From Geosiphon pyriformis (Eukaryota; Glomeromycota; Glomeromycetes; Archaeosporales; Geosiphonaceae), in the NCBI GenBank assembly GCA_016748015.1, contig JAAOMT010000480.1:684101-748100 (forward strand): 64,000 nt of DNA, in the 5' to 3' direction. Positions 1 to 11,928 of this stretch are shown one piece after another. Numbering within the stretch: position 1 is the stretch's first letter; each line of letters opens with the position of its first letter. The position numbers were made by a program, and so were the translations under genes. Below the pieces are notes generated by a model, which ran no database searches, was not told where the DNA came from, and worked only from the letters and a program-made list of their open reading frames with translations.

Positions 1-419
1 TCAGATTATATAATATATTAAATTATATAATAGTTAAAAATTTATTAAAATAATTAATAGTTTATAAAAATAATTTGTAGTTTGTCAAAATATAGCTTTA
101 ATTTACTAAAATAATAACAAAAAATAATAACAAAAAAAAATGCTAAATTATAAAATAGCATTATTATAAATTATATAAAAAAAAGCTTTTTTCAAAAAAT
201 ATATTTTAATTTAAAATTATTTTTTTAATTAGCAATTAATTATTAGAAATTAAAAATAAAATCTATTTTAAAAACTAAACTTTTTTTATAATTATTATTG
301 TTTTAAAACTTACAAATTTTAATTAATTAATTAATTATTAATTTTAGTAATTACTTGGTTTATTTTAAATTTAAACAAAAAATACTATTTTTTATATATT
401 TTTTTATTTAAATTTTTTT
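1..419. other. AT-rich sequence left of LINE copy A
   Basis: Nearly pure A/T sequence with poly-A and poly-T runs and no open frame of note. It resembles the other AT-rich flanks of the LINE copies and is probably older, fully decayed repeat. Nothing specific can be recognised. Confidence 0.5.
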
Positions 420-544
420 TAAAAAAAAAAGATTTGATCTTTCTCTTGTTAATTCCTTAGTCATAACAAGAGCAAAAATTCATCAAAAATTTAATTAGGC
501 TTTTTTTCTTTTTTTCTTTGTATTTCTTTAATTGTTTTTTTTAA

Positions 545-2297
545 TCTATCTTTTTTTGTTGTAATAGATTTGGTGAATTCTTCTGCTAGTAGTTCTGGTT
601 TAGATTCAGCTGGTTTGAGAATTCACTTGAATACCAAGAAAAAATGTGTGAAAAGTGTTTACTTCTGTAATGTGTCTTATAAAAAACTGAAAAAGTTTAA
701 TATGAATATTGGTATAGTTAACTCATTTACTGGCTTTTTAAGTCTTAAAAATATTAGTGTCTCTGATAAGAAGCCTGTGATATCTTAAGATAACAAAGTT
801 AATAATAAAACTAATAGTGTTATTAGTTTTTCAGACATAAAAAATATGAAAAATATGGTCACTAAAAAAACAAGCTATGTAGATTTGGATAATTTAATAG
901 TCAAAGATAATATAAATAATACTATGTTATAATAAACTTGTATTTGAACATATGTATTAGATTACCCACTAAAAACTTTTTTATTTGTAGATTTAAGCAA
1001 TGATGATAACATTTTAATGCTTTTATTATTTAAGTTTGGTAATTCTAAGCAATTTCTATTGATTAAATTACATGTTTTGGAAAAATAGAGTTTTAATTTG
1101 GCAAAATTGTTTGCATTAAATATTGAATTATCTGCTGTTCTTAGCAAAACTAATAGTAATAAATTATTATGTGTTAAAAAAATTTTTTATCATGTAGATA
1201 GTTTTGGAGAAGCTTTTATTTTCTCAAAATTTCCAGAAATAATCAGATTTTTTTTTAAATCTGAGTTCAGTTTGAAAAAAACTAAGAAGATGAACATTAG
1301 TAAGAAAATTTTAATTAATAATAATGTAAAAAAACAAATGGCTGCACAGATTAGGAAATAATTATCAAAAAAATCTCAGTAAATCTTCCTAAATTAGCAG
1401 TAAAATTGGTTTTTCCAAATTTGGTAAGATTGTTTCAATTAAATTACAATTGATTGGTCTTTGACAAAAAATTTTGGTGAAATTTAAATTATTAAATGTT
1501 GTTTATTTAGTTGCTTTTAAATAGTCAATTCTTATGGGAAAAAATTCTGTGTATATGGCTTTGGCAATTAATAATAAACAGTTGTAGATATTCAGAAATT
1601 TATATTGGACTTTATTGTATATTTTGCCAATTGACATTACTGCTCATAACTTTTTTGATTTGTTGAAGTTATATAATAAAAAAACTTGTTTTATTGGTTA
1701 CAATCTTAATTCATATGTGCATAATAGATATGCTATGATTTATTTTGTTAATGAAATGTCTAAATTTGCTGCTATTAGTTTTGTGAGTATATATAAAAAA
1801 AGCAAGTACCAATTACTCATTCAGTTTCATTTGGAGACAAAATTTAGACTCAGATTGCTAGTAATTTTACTTTTTGTGTAATGTTCTTGATTTTTTCTGG
1901 TGCTGGTTTATTTTTGGATGCAAAACCTTTTCTGCCAGTTTTTTTAAATGTAAGTAATAGATTTGTTACTCTTGAATGCAGTTTTGTCAGTCTTGTAGAG
2001 CAGATTAATAAGCTGGCTAAGAGATTAGACATATTTAAACCAACAGTTTCTTAGTATAGTTCTAAATATTAGCTGTTGGTGATCCTTTTATCACAGAATC
2101 AAAGGGCAAATATAGTGATAAGTAAGGATTTAGATGTGGCCACTAGTGATAAGACTGTTGTAGAAATGGTGGTTTTTGATCAAATGTTCATTTCAAAGTT
2201 AGAAAAAAATATAAACAATCTGTTAATTATGGTTATAAGCCTAATGACTAAGGTAAACAATTTTAATTTGAGTGTGAAGGATCTTTCTTCTCAATAA
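545..2297 (+). pseudogene. LINE copy A ORF1 relic (RRM-like/CCHC nucleic-acid-binding protein)
   Basis: Fragments in several frames match ORF1 of copies B and C. The block from 1098 (MAKLFALNIELSAV) matches the VKKLFALDINLSAV region of copy B. The block from 1615 (ILPIDITAHNFFDLL) matches the second RRM-like region, LPVGTTAHNLGDLL in copy B. ORF1 ends with TAA at 2295-2297, which overlaps the former ORF2 start codon, now ATA at 2294. ORF1 proteins of such LINEs bind element RNA to form the ribonucleoprotein. This copy cannot make a protein because of many in-frame stops and shifts. Confidence 0.8.
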
Positions 2298-5200
2298 CAG
2301 ATTTGGTATAGAAATTTGCTATTTATAATGTTAAAAATATTAATATCTTTGCCAAGCAAGAAAACATTGTTTGTTGGCATATAAATTTAAGTAACTTTTT
2401 TTATAATAGAAACAAAGTTGAGATCTAGTATCAAGCCTTAAATTATGAATAAGTTTGAGGGAGTACAAATCTTTACATCTGGTTTAAAAAAAATTTTTTT
2501 TGGTGTTAGAGTAGCCATCATTATGAACAATTTTTTGGCTTATTATATTTCTAAGATAAAAGAAATTTCTAGTTATATTGTCTTAGTATAGCTTTTTTTT
2601 AAAGACAAGCTCTTAATCATAGTTTTGGATTTGTATGCTGATGTTTCTACTGAGATTAAGTTTGGTCAGACTTCAAGAGTCAACTTTTTTATTACCAAAG
2701 CTGTTAACTCTAGCAATTTTGTAGTTTTAGGTAAAAATTTCAACAAAAATGGGTTTAAAAAGAGTGTAAATTTAAAGTTTTGTTTGAATTTGGGTTTTGT
2801 TAACTTATTTAATAAGCATTTATTGGTCAAAGTTTCAATTTAGAACAATTTAAGAAGTGTTAATGAAGTTTTAAATTACATTTTTGTTAGTAAAAGCTTA
2901 TTGTTAATAATTACTAGTTATGAAATTAATTTTGTAACTATATTTTTTGACACTAATTACAAGGCTGTTTTGGTGTTAATTGGTTTAGGTAGACTTTTGG
3001 ATGTTTGTTTAAATAACTTGTACAGACAAGCTAATAAAGATTATTAGAAGTTTAAAATTAAGAATGTGGATAGTACCAAATAGATATAATATAAGAAATG
3101 GTTTTTTGCTAAGTTTTTAATGATAAAAATAAGTTTTCAGATGCTAAAACTTGTGATGATTTAAATACTATATAGATGTTGTTAGAGAAAACAATGATAA
3201 AATTAACTGATAAAATATTTTCAAGACATTGATTTAGTAAATTTCAGTATTCAAAAAACAGGCAGTTTTCTAAGTTTTTTGGGTTGAAATTGTTAATTGC
3301 CAAAATTATTAAGAAGTTAGGCTTAAGTAACATGTTTGTATTCGATTGTCTTATTAAAAAAATTAGTTAATTTTGCATAGAAATAAGACTATTATAGTTG
3401 TAAATATGGTTTGAGATGGTAAAAAGTCAATAAATATTATCAGATATTTGTTATTAATTTGTAAGTAGTACAGAAAGTTCAAGATATACAAGTCGAAATT
3501 GGTTAAGAAAGCATTTATCAGGAAGACAATTGAGAAATACATGGAAAAATTTAGTTTTAATAAAAGTAGTATGATTAAAAGCATTTTAGATTAACTTTTT
3601 TACAAGATAGTTTTAGATTATTTGATATTAGATAATGAATTGGTTTTAAAATTAAAAAAAGTAAAGCTCAATATCAATATAATTATGGAGGATTAAACAA
3701 GAAAGCAAACTGTGCTTGTAATAATGTCTAATCTTTGGGCTTGTCAATATACATTATTAAATTACATAAAAAATAATGCTTTTTCTGATATAATAAGAGA
3801 AATTGATATAGAAAAATTGTTTTTGGTAATTAATGGTTTGTCTGATAGTAAAGCTGCTGATTTGTCTGATATTCCTAATGAACTTTGAAAACATGGTAAC
3901 AATAGGGTAGTAAGATGTCTTTTGGATTTGTTAAATATATGTTTGTTTATTAGTAGTATGTCTGCTTTGTAGAAAAAAGCTTGAGTTTTAATAATTCCTA
4001 AATCTTATAATTGGAATAAAATTCTTATGAATACTTAACTTATTGTTTTAATTAAAACTGCCAAAAAAATTCTCTCCAAGATTTTATCTGATCAAATTTT
4101 GTTTATATATAGCAAATTTGGTGTTCTTTATAGTAATAATTTTTTAGTTTTAAAGAGTATATTTACTTAATCTTCTGTGTTTACTGTTGGATTAGTGATT
4201 GAAGATGCTCTAAAAAAAATAGAGAACTTTAATTGGTTCTGCAGAATATGTGCAAAGCATATAACTCAATTAATTGGCACTATTTGAGGGCTAGCTTATG
4301 GCAAATTAAAATATGTGATAAGTTTATCAGATTTTTTGGCAATATACATAAAGATAAAGTTAATAAAATAATAACTAATTTTGGTCTTTCAGATGGTTAT
4401 AAAGTACATAATGAATTAGATTAAGGCAAAGTTTTTTTATTCCTTCTTTGAAAGATTTTTTATAATCCACTTTTATATAAAATTAAGAAACATAAACAGT
4501 TATGTAAGTACTAGATTAATATTAAATTTATAACAAAGATTAACAGAATTGAAAACAGTGATAAGATGTCATTTTTTTTTGCAGGTGATACATTTGTTGA
4601 TAACACAATTTGGATTAGAAATAATTAAACTTTTATACAGTATACTTTGAACATTGCTAGTAAGTTTTTTATGATCTATGATATCTTAATCAACAATAAA
4701 AAAATAGTAACTATTGCTATTAATCAAGATGTTTAGGTTGCTTTTTTAAGTATTAGTAATTAGCCAATTGTTATTGTCAAGAAGAGTAAAGTATATAGAT
4801 ATTTGGAAATTTTTTTGTCAACCAAAGAATTATTTAAACCAAGTATAACCAAAACTTATTCTGACATTCAGTTTTTTGTTAATATAGTGTTTAAGAAAAC
4901 TATTATGAATAAGCAGTTTTTTTATTTGGTATTAGCTGTTTTGTAACCCATAATTAATTATAAAACCCAGTTTAGTTTTGTCTTATCAAGTATATATTAC
5001 AAATAAAATATTATGATTAGAAAAGACCTCAAGTTTAAAGCCTATTTGCTCTGTAATTTTCTTAATAAGATCTTTTTTTATATGATTTAAAATCATTTAA
5101 GCAAGTGCAATCTAAAGAAAAATTGGCTGTTTTGGTTTTTTTTTTAATGCTTTAGATATTTTTGAATATTTATTTAATCATAGATTTTTAGATTTGCAAA

Positions 5201-6966
5201 TTATAGGTTGGATTTCTCTAAATTCTTTGCAATTTTCTACCAAGTTATATATTAGTTTAGTGAACAATTTTTTGGCTGGAGTGGTAAAAATTTTTTTAGA
5301 CAATAAGTTGTCTTTGTTAAACAATCTTCTTAATGCTTTTTATAGTCTTAATAATTTTCTTATGTCAATAATTTAGAGAAAAATCTTGTATCTTAGTTCT
5401 GTTTATTTCTTAAAGTGCTTTAAAATTGCTTTTGATAATAGGCTTTTTAATAAAAAGAGTAATATAATAAATTGAAAGACTTTTTGTTGATAAAAGAAGT
5501 TAGATCCTAGAAACTTTGTGTCTTATTAATTTAAGCTTACATTAAAGTTTTTACATGATAGAGTTTTTTTGTTAAGTAATCTCACTAAGACTAATTGGTT
5601 ACTAAACTTGAACATTTTGAAATCCAAAAGATTTTCTAATATTTGGGGTGGTTTGCATAAGATTTGGTCTGGCTTATTTGATGTTTATATAAATAATTCA
5701 TTGAAAAATGTTGGCTTTGCTAATGTAGTTAGTAAGATGACTGTGTATTTTTTTGCTATAGATATGGGTGTTGGTATTAAGATACATAGACTTTTGTCTT
5801 TTATTATGGCCAAATTACAGACTGTTGCTTTGTTCTTAAAGTGTGTTCCATTTTTCTGCACAGTAATTTTGCATCTTAATAGTCAAGCTATTATTGATAT
5901 ATGTGTATCTGAAATATTATTTGCTATACCAAACTTTTGTAATCATTATTGAATGGAAAGAAAACATATTGCTAATCTAATTAGAAATAAAAAATTTATT
6001 GTAAACTGGGTAAAAGTTAAAAGTTATTTGGAAATTTCTGGTAATATAAAAACTAATACTATAGTGAGTAAAGCAGCTTATTCTTTTTTTTCTTTGCTTA
6101 TAAAAGTACAGAAACATTTTTTGGTTGCTAAAAACACTGCTATGTCTGACAATATTTGTTATTTTGTTAGAGATTTGTTTAAATCTATTTGTTATACTTA
6201 TTAGAAAGCTAGTTCTGATCATAATGTAATTTTAGATATATTGATTAAAAATGTAGATTAAACTACTATTGTAAAGATGTAACATTCTGACTTGTACATA
6301 CTTTTTGAGTTTATTAGTCAGAAGTCTTCCAATCTGCATATGTATTTGATAAAAGCTGTGCATAAATGACTATTAGTGATAGTTAAGAAGAAATAATATA
6401 ATAGATAGTATTTTGGTATACTATATTTGCTGTATGTAAAGTGGAATTCTCTAATCATGTTTTTATCTGTGTTTGGAATGTTAATATTCAAAAAAAAATT
6501 TTGACAGATATTTACATATTAGGTTGTCTTGACAAGTGTTTATAATCTGTCTTTTTTTGCTATTTTGCAGACACTTTCTTAGTATTTTTCAGATATAAAC
6601 CTGTATACAGTAGTTTGTAAAAAGTTTGTGTTAAGAGATTAGTATACAGAAACTGTTGGGATTTTTAATAATAAGAAAAAAGCTGTCTTTATTATTATTG
6701 AGCACATAAGACATTTGGTAGAATTATATTGTACTAAAGCATAACTAATAAGATCTAAGTATAGAATGAATATAGAGAAAGCTGGTTTAATTAGAGATAA
6801 TAGTTTAATATTAGAGTTGTCATATAGTGTAAAATCTGTGCTTTTGAATAATATGATTAAGTTGCTTGGTATTATCAAGTCTTTTGCTGTTAGTTTTGGT
6901 TGTTATAAATTGTGTCTTTTTTTTTTAGGGTTAGGTGATAACATGCATGTTTATATAGATATATAG
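2294..6966 (+). pseudogene. LINE copy A ORF2 relic (endonuclease - reverse transcriptase - RNase H)
   Basis: The order of recognisable pieces is that of an intact ORF2. The endonuclease-like part is at about 2440-3100 (a GKNFNKNG segment at the position of GDFNE in copies B and C). The RT fingers/palm piece is at 4233-4424 (KAYNSINWHYLRASLW and NIHKDKVNKIITNFGLSDG). An RT active-site remnant, FVDNTIWI in place of FVDDTIWV, lies near 4590-4620. An RNase H piece is at 5569-5950 and a C-terminal piece ends at 6964-6966. The start codon is ATA instead of ATG and the second active-site Asp reads as Asn (a G-to-A change), so the copy is dead both by stops and by loss of a catalytic residue. Confidence 0.82.
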
Positions 6967-7130
6967 TATTGTTTTGTCTGACTTGAATGGCTAGCCATAT
7001 GTAATAAGTACATAAGTCATATTTAGTTTAAATCTTTTAGTTTGGTTTTATGTACTAAATAGCAATTAGATTTCACTTAATAAATATGTTAATAAAAAAA
7101 ATTCTTTTTTTCATATATTTTTAGGTAATT

Positions 7131-8473
7131 TATAGTTAAAATTTCTTGTAAAAGAATTAATTTTTACAATAAAATAATTACATATTATTAAAAAGCTAAT
7201 AATTAAAATTTTTTATAAAAAAATTGATTTTTACTACAAAGTAATTAGTATAAAATTGGTTATTTTATTATAAACTTAATAATATAAACAACTTAAAATA
7301 TAAAAAAATACTTTAAAGATAAATTAACTTATTGAAAATATATTAATTTTTATTAATAATAGAATTAATAATAAAATAGCATTAAAATTTTTAATAATAG
7401 CACTAATAAAAATAAATAAATAAACTTTGTTATAAACATTAAAAAATAGTTTATTTTGTTAAAAATCTAAATTAAATATGTTTTTAACTTAGTTATTAGT
7501 TTGTTTAAAAGTTTTAACCAGTTTAAAAACAAATATAAAGCTTATATTATAAATGTTTAAGATTTTAAAGATTTTGAATTAGCTGTAATTAGTTATAAAA
7601 AATTAAAATTTTATAAGAAAACAACAAAAAAATAGATGGTAAAATAAAAAAAATTCTTATTAATAACTAAAACATTAAATTTATTATAATAAATAAATTT
7701 TAAAAACAGATTTAACAATAAAACTTTCAAAAAATAATGAAAAAAACAACAAAATATAAAATTTTTATTTTTTAATTAATTTTGTTATTTTTTTAGTCAA
7801 TATATAATTAACTTTAAAATTAATCTTAAAATATTAATCTTTAATCAAAACTAATAATACATATATTTAATTGAAAATGTCTTCCATTTTGTGGCAAACA
7901 ACATTGTTAATGTGCTTATATATTGAGAATTAAGCAAGAAGTTGTTTTGCTTTGAACTAAAGACACAGGTGTAAAACTTATAGCATTTTGAGAAGTTAGT
8001 TGCAGGTGGAAAGAGAAAAAGGTAGGTATTTATTTTCGCGATTTTGAACCTGATTGATAGGAATTATTAAGCAAATCTTTTTCATCGGTTAAAAATCCCC
8101 GATTTATGGTGCTCCCGAAAGATAAAAATATTTTCTCATAATGTAGCACCGTGTTTTAACTGGGTGTCACTAAGAAACCGGCTTAATTTATTCTGGCGTA
8201 ACAAGCATTTGTTTCACAATGTCACATAAAACCAAATTGGTAGGTCAAATATTCCCCACTAAAGCAATTTTTGGTTGCTTTGAGCTCTTTTTCGGTCCCT
8301 CCTTATCAGTTGCTTATATTTTGATCACATGATAAATATTTTAAATATTTCGAGCGTCCGGGCGTTTTTTCCGCTCTCCATAACAATCAAAACCCTGCTT
8401 TTATTTGAACTTCTGAATCTTGTCGATTTAATATTCGTTCGAGAAAAGATTTTAGTTAGCAAGAAACAAATTC
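7131..8473. other. AT-rich spacer followed by the velvet gene upstream region
   Basis: From 7131 to about 7860 the sequence is almost pure A/T with short scattered open frames, probably decayed repeat. From about 7870 the composition becomes ordinary for this genome (CG dinucleotides reappear). The last 600 bases form the promoter and 5' untranslated region of the velvet gene at 8474. No confident promoter element was identified. Confidence 0.5.
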
Positions 8474-9902
8474 ATGTATAGTCAACCACACGGGAGCCTT
8501 CCACCTCACATACAGGGGTCTCCTGGGCAAAATGAATACCACTCCTCCATGCGAGGAGAATATCTTCCATCTCCTGAAGGTTATTATCCAATGCCGCCGC
8601 ATATGACACCACCAATGCACCCTCACTACTATGATTACCCACCTCCCCCACACTATCTTCCTTATCACCCTGGGGCAATAGGTCCACCTATGCCTCACCC
8701 AGATGACTATGATAGAGGTGTTATTCGAAGATACAATGGCGCTAATAACAGTGGAACACCTGCTTCAAGTTCTTCCGTTACGGCGGCTGGAGGTGAAAAA
8801 GGAAAGACATCCAAAGGCAACGGAAGCCCCAGTGCACACAAGTCCAAATTTAGAAAAGACAGGTTTGGCTCGTTTGAAGCACCTGCTGGAAGAGAAGAGG
8901 AAGACCGAAGGTGTGTAAATTTTATTTCTCAATTCTAATAAAATTTTTCTGTTATCAAAAATTACGATTAGTTTTTATTTCAATTTCTTAAATTGAAAGA
9001 TCATATAATCTGAAAGTATGCCAGCAACCTTTAAGAGCCCGTATGTGTGGTTTTGGTGAAAAGGATCGAAGACCCATTGATCCGCCACCAATTGTGCAAC
9101 TCGTAGTGAATGATGAAAAAGGAAGTCCTGATCCAAGGTAGACTTTTGAATAGGGAAATTAAACTAAAATATGTAATATTAACATGGTGTTTATATGAGT
9201 TAACCCACCTTCAGTGGTGGTTTGAGAAATAGCAAAACTGAGCCAAAATTTATTATTTTTTCTCTAATAGTATGCTTCAGAATCCATTTTTTGTCCTTCA
9301 TGTGACTCTTTGGTCTGAGGATGGAAGACAGGAGCGTAATGTAATTAGCAACCCACCAAAAACTACTCGTGTACTTATGGGATCTTTAGTATCATCACCG
9401 GCTCTTCTAAAGAATACTGAAGGAGAACAGGGTTGTTATTTCTGTTTTCCCGATCTTTCTATAAGGACGGAAGGCACATATACTCTTAAATTCTCTTTGA
9501 TGAAGTTGGGAAAGTCAGTATTATCTTAAATTTATCATGCGTTCAACAATAATGTTTGCTTTTCATTAAATCTTAATCACGTCCTCCCATCTCACTTTGA
9601 GCGGTTTTAGTGAGGACCGACTTATCGATACAAAAAGTTGTATTATAGCAACCACCTTCTCTGATCAATTTACAGTTTTTTCTGCCAAAAAATTTCCCGG
9701 AATGACTGGTAGGTGACCTTAAAGAAAAAGGATGAATACGAACAGTTCAAACCAAATAACAAGCTGAACGACCGAATTTTATCATTCTATCTTGAAAGAA
9801 TCTACCGAACTTTCGAAAACCTTTGCAAAACAAGGATTAAAAATTCCAATTCGCAACGACGTTCGGCCCAGAAAAGTTACAGAGGAAGTACCAGCAGTTT
9901 GA
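8474..9902 (+). CDS. Velvet-domain transcriptional regulator
   Basis: Five exons: 8474-8910, 9000-9137, 9271-9513, 9611-9708, 9799-9902; all introns are GT-AG and phases agree (1020 nt, 339 aa). The first 75 or so residues are rich in Pro, His, Tyr and Met. The velvet domain then runs to near the C terminus: [20 protein letters not shown] from exon 2, a [12 protein letters not shown] segment in exon 3, and [10 protein letters not shown] closing exon 4, followed by the [20 protein letters not shown] tail from exon 5. Velvet proteins are fungal DNA-binding regulators with a Rel-like fold that form homo- and heterodimers controlling development and secondary metabolism. The compact single domain resembles VosA/VelB-type members more than long VeA, but a subfamily cannot be assigned. 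Convergent with CPOX downstream. Confidence 0.93.
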
Positions 9903-10293
9903 AGACAGACCACACAATTATTGCCTTGTCTCCTCCCCTAGTTTGGAATCTTTATCATCAAGACATTTCAGAACTCATGGATGTTCAGTAAACAGAGGCC
10001 GAATTTTTATTCATTTGTTTCATTTTTTAATCTTTGTATTTTACGAAATTACATGGTTTTTTAAGGAAAGGGTCAGACTTGAGTGGAGTGCTCAACAATT
10101 CTTACAAAAGCTCCTGAAAATAAATATACTCCAAGATGTGAGAGTAAGACGAAAAGAAGCTGCGATGCTATTCTGATTTGTAAATACGTATATTCTGATG
10201 GACAGTGGTTACTTTTCGGGAAAAAAATATCGCTTAAAAACTGATGAAATCTTTGTTGTGAAGAAAATCCAGAAAAGTCTGACTTCATTGAAA
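9903..10293. other. Convergent 3' regions of velvet and CPOX genes
   Basis: About 390 bases between two convergent stop codons. They should hold the 3' untranslated regions and polyadenylation sites of both genes. Short open frames here lack family resemblance and splice support. Confidence 0.6.
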
Positions 10294-11716
10294 TTAAGAA
10301 ATCCATGATTTTGGTGTTTTCAAAATCTCCAATAATTTGGCCTCACGGGAATTATCTTCTGGCTTAAAGTCGTACATCCAAGCTGCGGTTAAGGGAAGAC
10401 TGGCCAATATACTCTCAATCCTAGCTCCCGGGGTTTGCAAACCAAATTTTGTTCCTCGGTCCCATATGAGATTGAATTCTACGTAACGCCCTCGGCGCAA
10501 CTGTTGCCACCGTTTTTCATAATTATTATATGGCATATCTTTTCGACGGATCAATATCGGAACATAGGAGGACAAAAACGCGTCACCACATTCTTTGGCA
10601 AACCTAAACAATTCATCAGGTGATTTATCATCCAAATCATCAAAAAATATCCCCCCAACACCGCGTGCCTCCTGCCGATGCTTTATAAAGAAATATTCGT
10701 CGCACCACTTCTTAAATCTGGGATAATAATCTAGATCATGCTTGTCACACGCATTTTTCAACGTCTTGTGAAAATGGATGGCATCCTCCTCGAATAAATA
10801 AGATGGTGTAAGATCAGAGCCACCTCCAAACCACCATACCTTTGGTGTTCCGTCTTCATTAGTGATCTCAAAGTAGCGATAATTTAAATGAATTGTTGGG
10901 GCCATAGGATTGTGCGGATGAAGGACAATTGATATTCCTGCTGCGAAGAATGGAAACGGGCCATGGGCAGGATTGATCTCTTTGTGTCGTGATTTCATTT
11001 GTTCTACTGCAGCCTGTGGTAACTGTCCATATACTACAGATACAAGCACACCAGCCTTCTCGAACACATTACCTTCTTGCAAAACACATGAAACTCCATC
11101 ACCCCCTTCTTTTCGCTTCCAAGTATCTACTTTAAAGCTTTTCCCATCGAGAGCTTCTAACTCAGCGACTATTTTTTTCTGCAAATTTTTCACGTATTGT
11201 TCCATGCGCAAGCGCATTGATGATGAGTCAGTAACTTCTTCCTTCAATTTCTATGAACAAGAAATACAAAATTCATTGGAATAAAATACGAATAAAGTGA
11301 AACCATTTTATCAAATTAATAACATCACTTACTATTCTCCTATCTTCATCTAGAGCATTGCAATGAACTCGAGTCATAAACTTGAATCAAAATTAATGTC
11401 AATATTTGTCGAGTCTGATGGAACGACACGGCCTTTTTTTAATCTTACCGAAGTTTGATTTTCTGATGGTATTTGATTATAAATTATTCCCCCACCCAAT
11501 AGAAACACCCCTAGCGAGACCCAAGCTAGATGGCCACGTTTGGAAAAAACCGGTGTAGAACGAGAGGCCAAATCAAAAATATTTCTCGAGGAAACTACAG
11601 AAATTTTTTACAGTGAGAAATTTTGCTTCAGATAGATTAATCGAATAATATTTTATACCTCTACTATTTAAATGCCTTCCAATAACACTCCATTGCCTTG
11701 ATTTACCAAAATTCAT
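10294..11716 (-). CDS. HEM13: Coproporphyrinogen III oxidase, mitochondrial, oxygen-dependent
   Basis: Catalyses oxidative decarboxylation of coproporphyrinogen III to protoporphyrinogen IX in haem synthesis. Four exons on the minus strand: 11716-11659, 11594-11449, 11380-11333, 11250-10294 (1209 nt, 402 aa). The catalytic domain is complete and closely follows yeast and human enzymes: HLNYRYFE, WWFGGGSDLTPSY, PRFKKWCDEYF, GGIFFDDLDD, RRGRYVEFNLIWDRGTKFGL. The added N-terminal exons encode a basic, Ser-rich presequence (MNFGKSRQWSVIGRHLNSR) followed by a hydrophobic segment (WVSLGVFLLGGGIIYNQI) around residues 40-60. That is the usual layout for sorting to the mitochondrial intermembrane space, whereas the Saccharomyces enzyme is cytosolic. 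The start is the first in-frame ATG after an upstream stop. The splice at 11449/11380 restores a S-F-M junction also present in the human protein. Divergent from the MICOS gene. Confidence 0.93.
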
Positions 11717-11924
11717 GATCGATAAGGCACGTTTTTCAACCCAGTTTATAAACTTGTGAAATCCTTTCTCTTCAGAAACGGACAAATTGTGATGTTCAAT
11801 TTCAGATCATAATTTAGCCGTTTTATTTTTAAATATTACCAATAAGCCGTCTAATTGGCCAAAAATTTAACTTTTAGATCTCCCAACTCTTCCCTGTCAG
11901 ATATATGTTGTCAAAAAAACCGTT
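11717..11924. promoter_or_regulatory. Bidirectional promoter between CPOX and MICOS genes
   Basis: Only 208 bases separate the two divergent start codons, so both genes must share this promoter. Both products are mitochondrial inner-membrane or intermembrane-space proteins, which makes co-regulation plausible but unproven. On the plus strand an ATG at 11905 opens a 7-codon upstream frame that ends at 11926-11928 across the MICOS start codon. No TATA-like or factor-binding element is claimed. Confidence 0.6.
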
Positions 11925-11928
11925 ATGA
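11905..11928 (+). promoter_or_regulatory. Possible 7-codon upstream ORF overlapping the MICOS start codon
   Basis: ATG at 11905 is followed by six sense codons and TGA at 11926-11928. The stop overlaps the main ATG at 11925 as ATGA and is out of frame with it. If the mRNA 5' end lies upstream of 11905, this could lower or condition translation of the main frame. The transcription start is unknown, so this stays a hypothesis. Confidence 0.35.

Larger units (their letters stand above)
420..7130 (+). mobile_element. LINE copy A, full-length but heavily decayed non-LTR retrotransposon
   Basis: This region is collinear over about 6.7 kb with the better preserved copies B (45255-52035) and C (56631-63170). 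The A-rich 5' start, ORF1, ORF2 and the conserved 3' untranslated end (from 6967, with the gaatggctagccatatg-like block and terminal TAATAAA-type tail) all align by eye. It carries dozens of stop codons and frameshifts, mostly explained by C-to-T and G-to-A changes such as CAG to TAA or TAG. CG dinucleotides are almost absent (I noticed only a few, for example near 3341 and 3494). The length shows that it inserted as a complete element and then decayed. Boundaries are approximate, and no target-site duplication was recognised. Confidence 0.88.

Noticed and set aside
8456-8698. Minus-strand open frames over the velvet N terminus
   Set aside because: Low-complexity shadows of the Pro/His-rich coding exon; no domain and no splice support.
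11374-11571. A separate 65-codon minus-strand small membrane protein ending just at the CPOX start (ATGA overlap)
   Set aside because: A GT-AG intron (11448-11381) removes its 3' part and joins the rest in frame to CPOX, restoring a junction conserved in the human enzyme. A single spliced gene is simpler.
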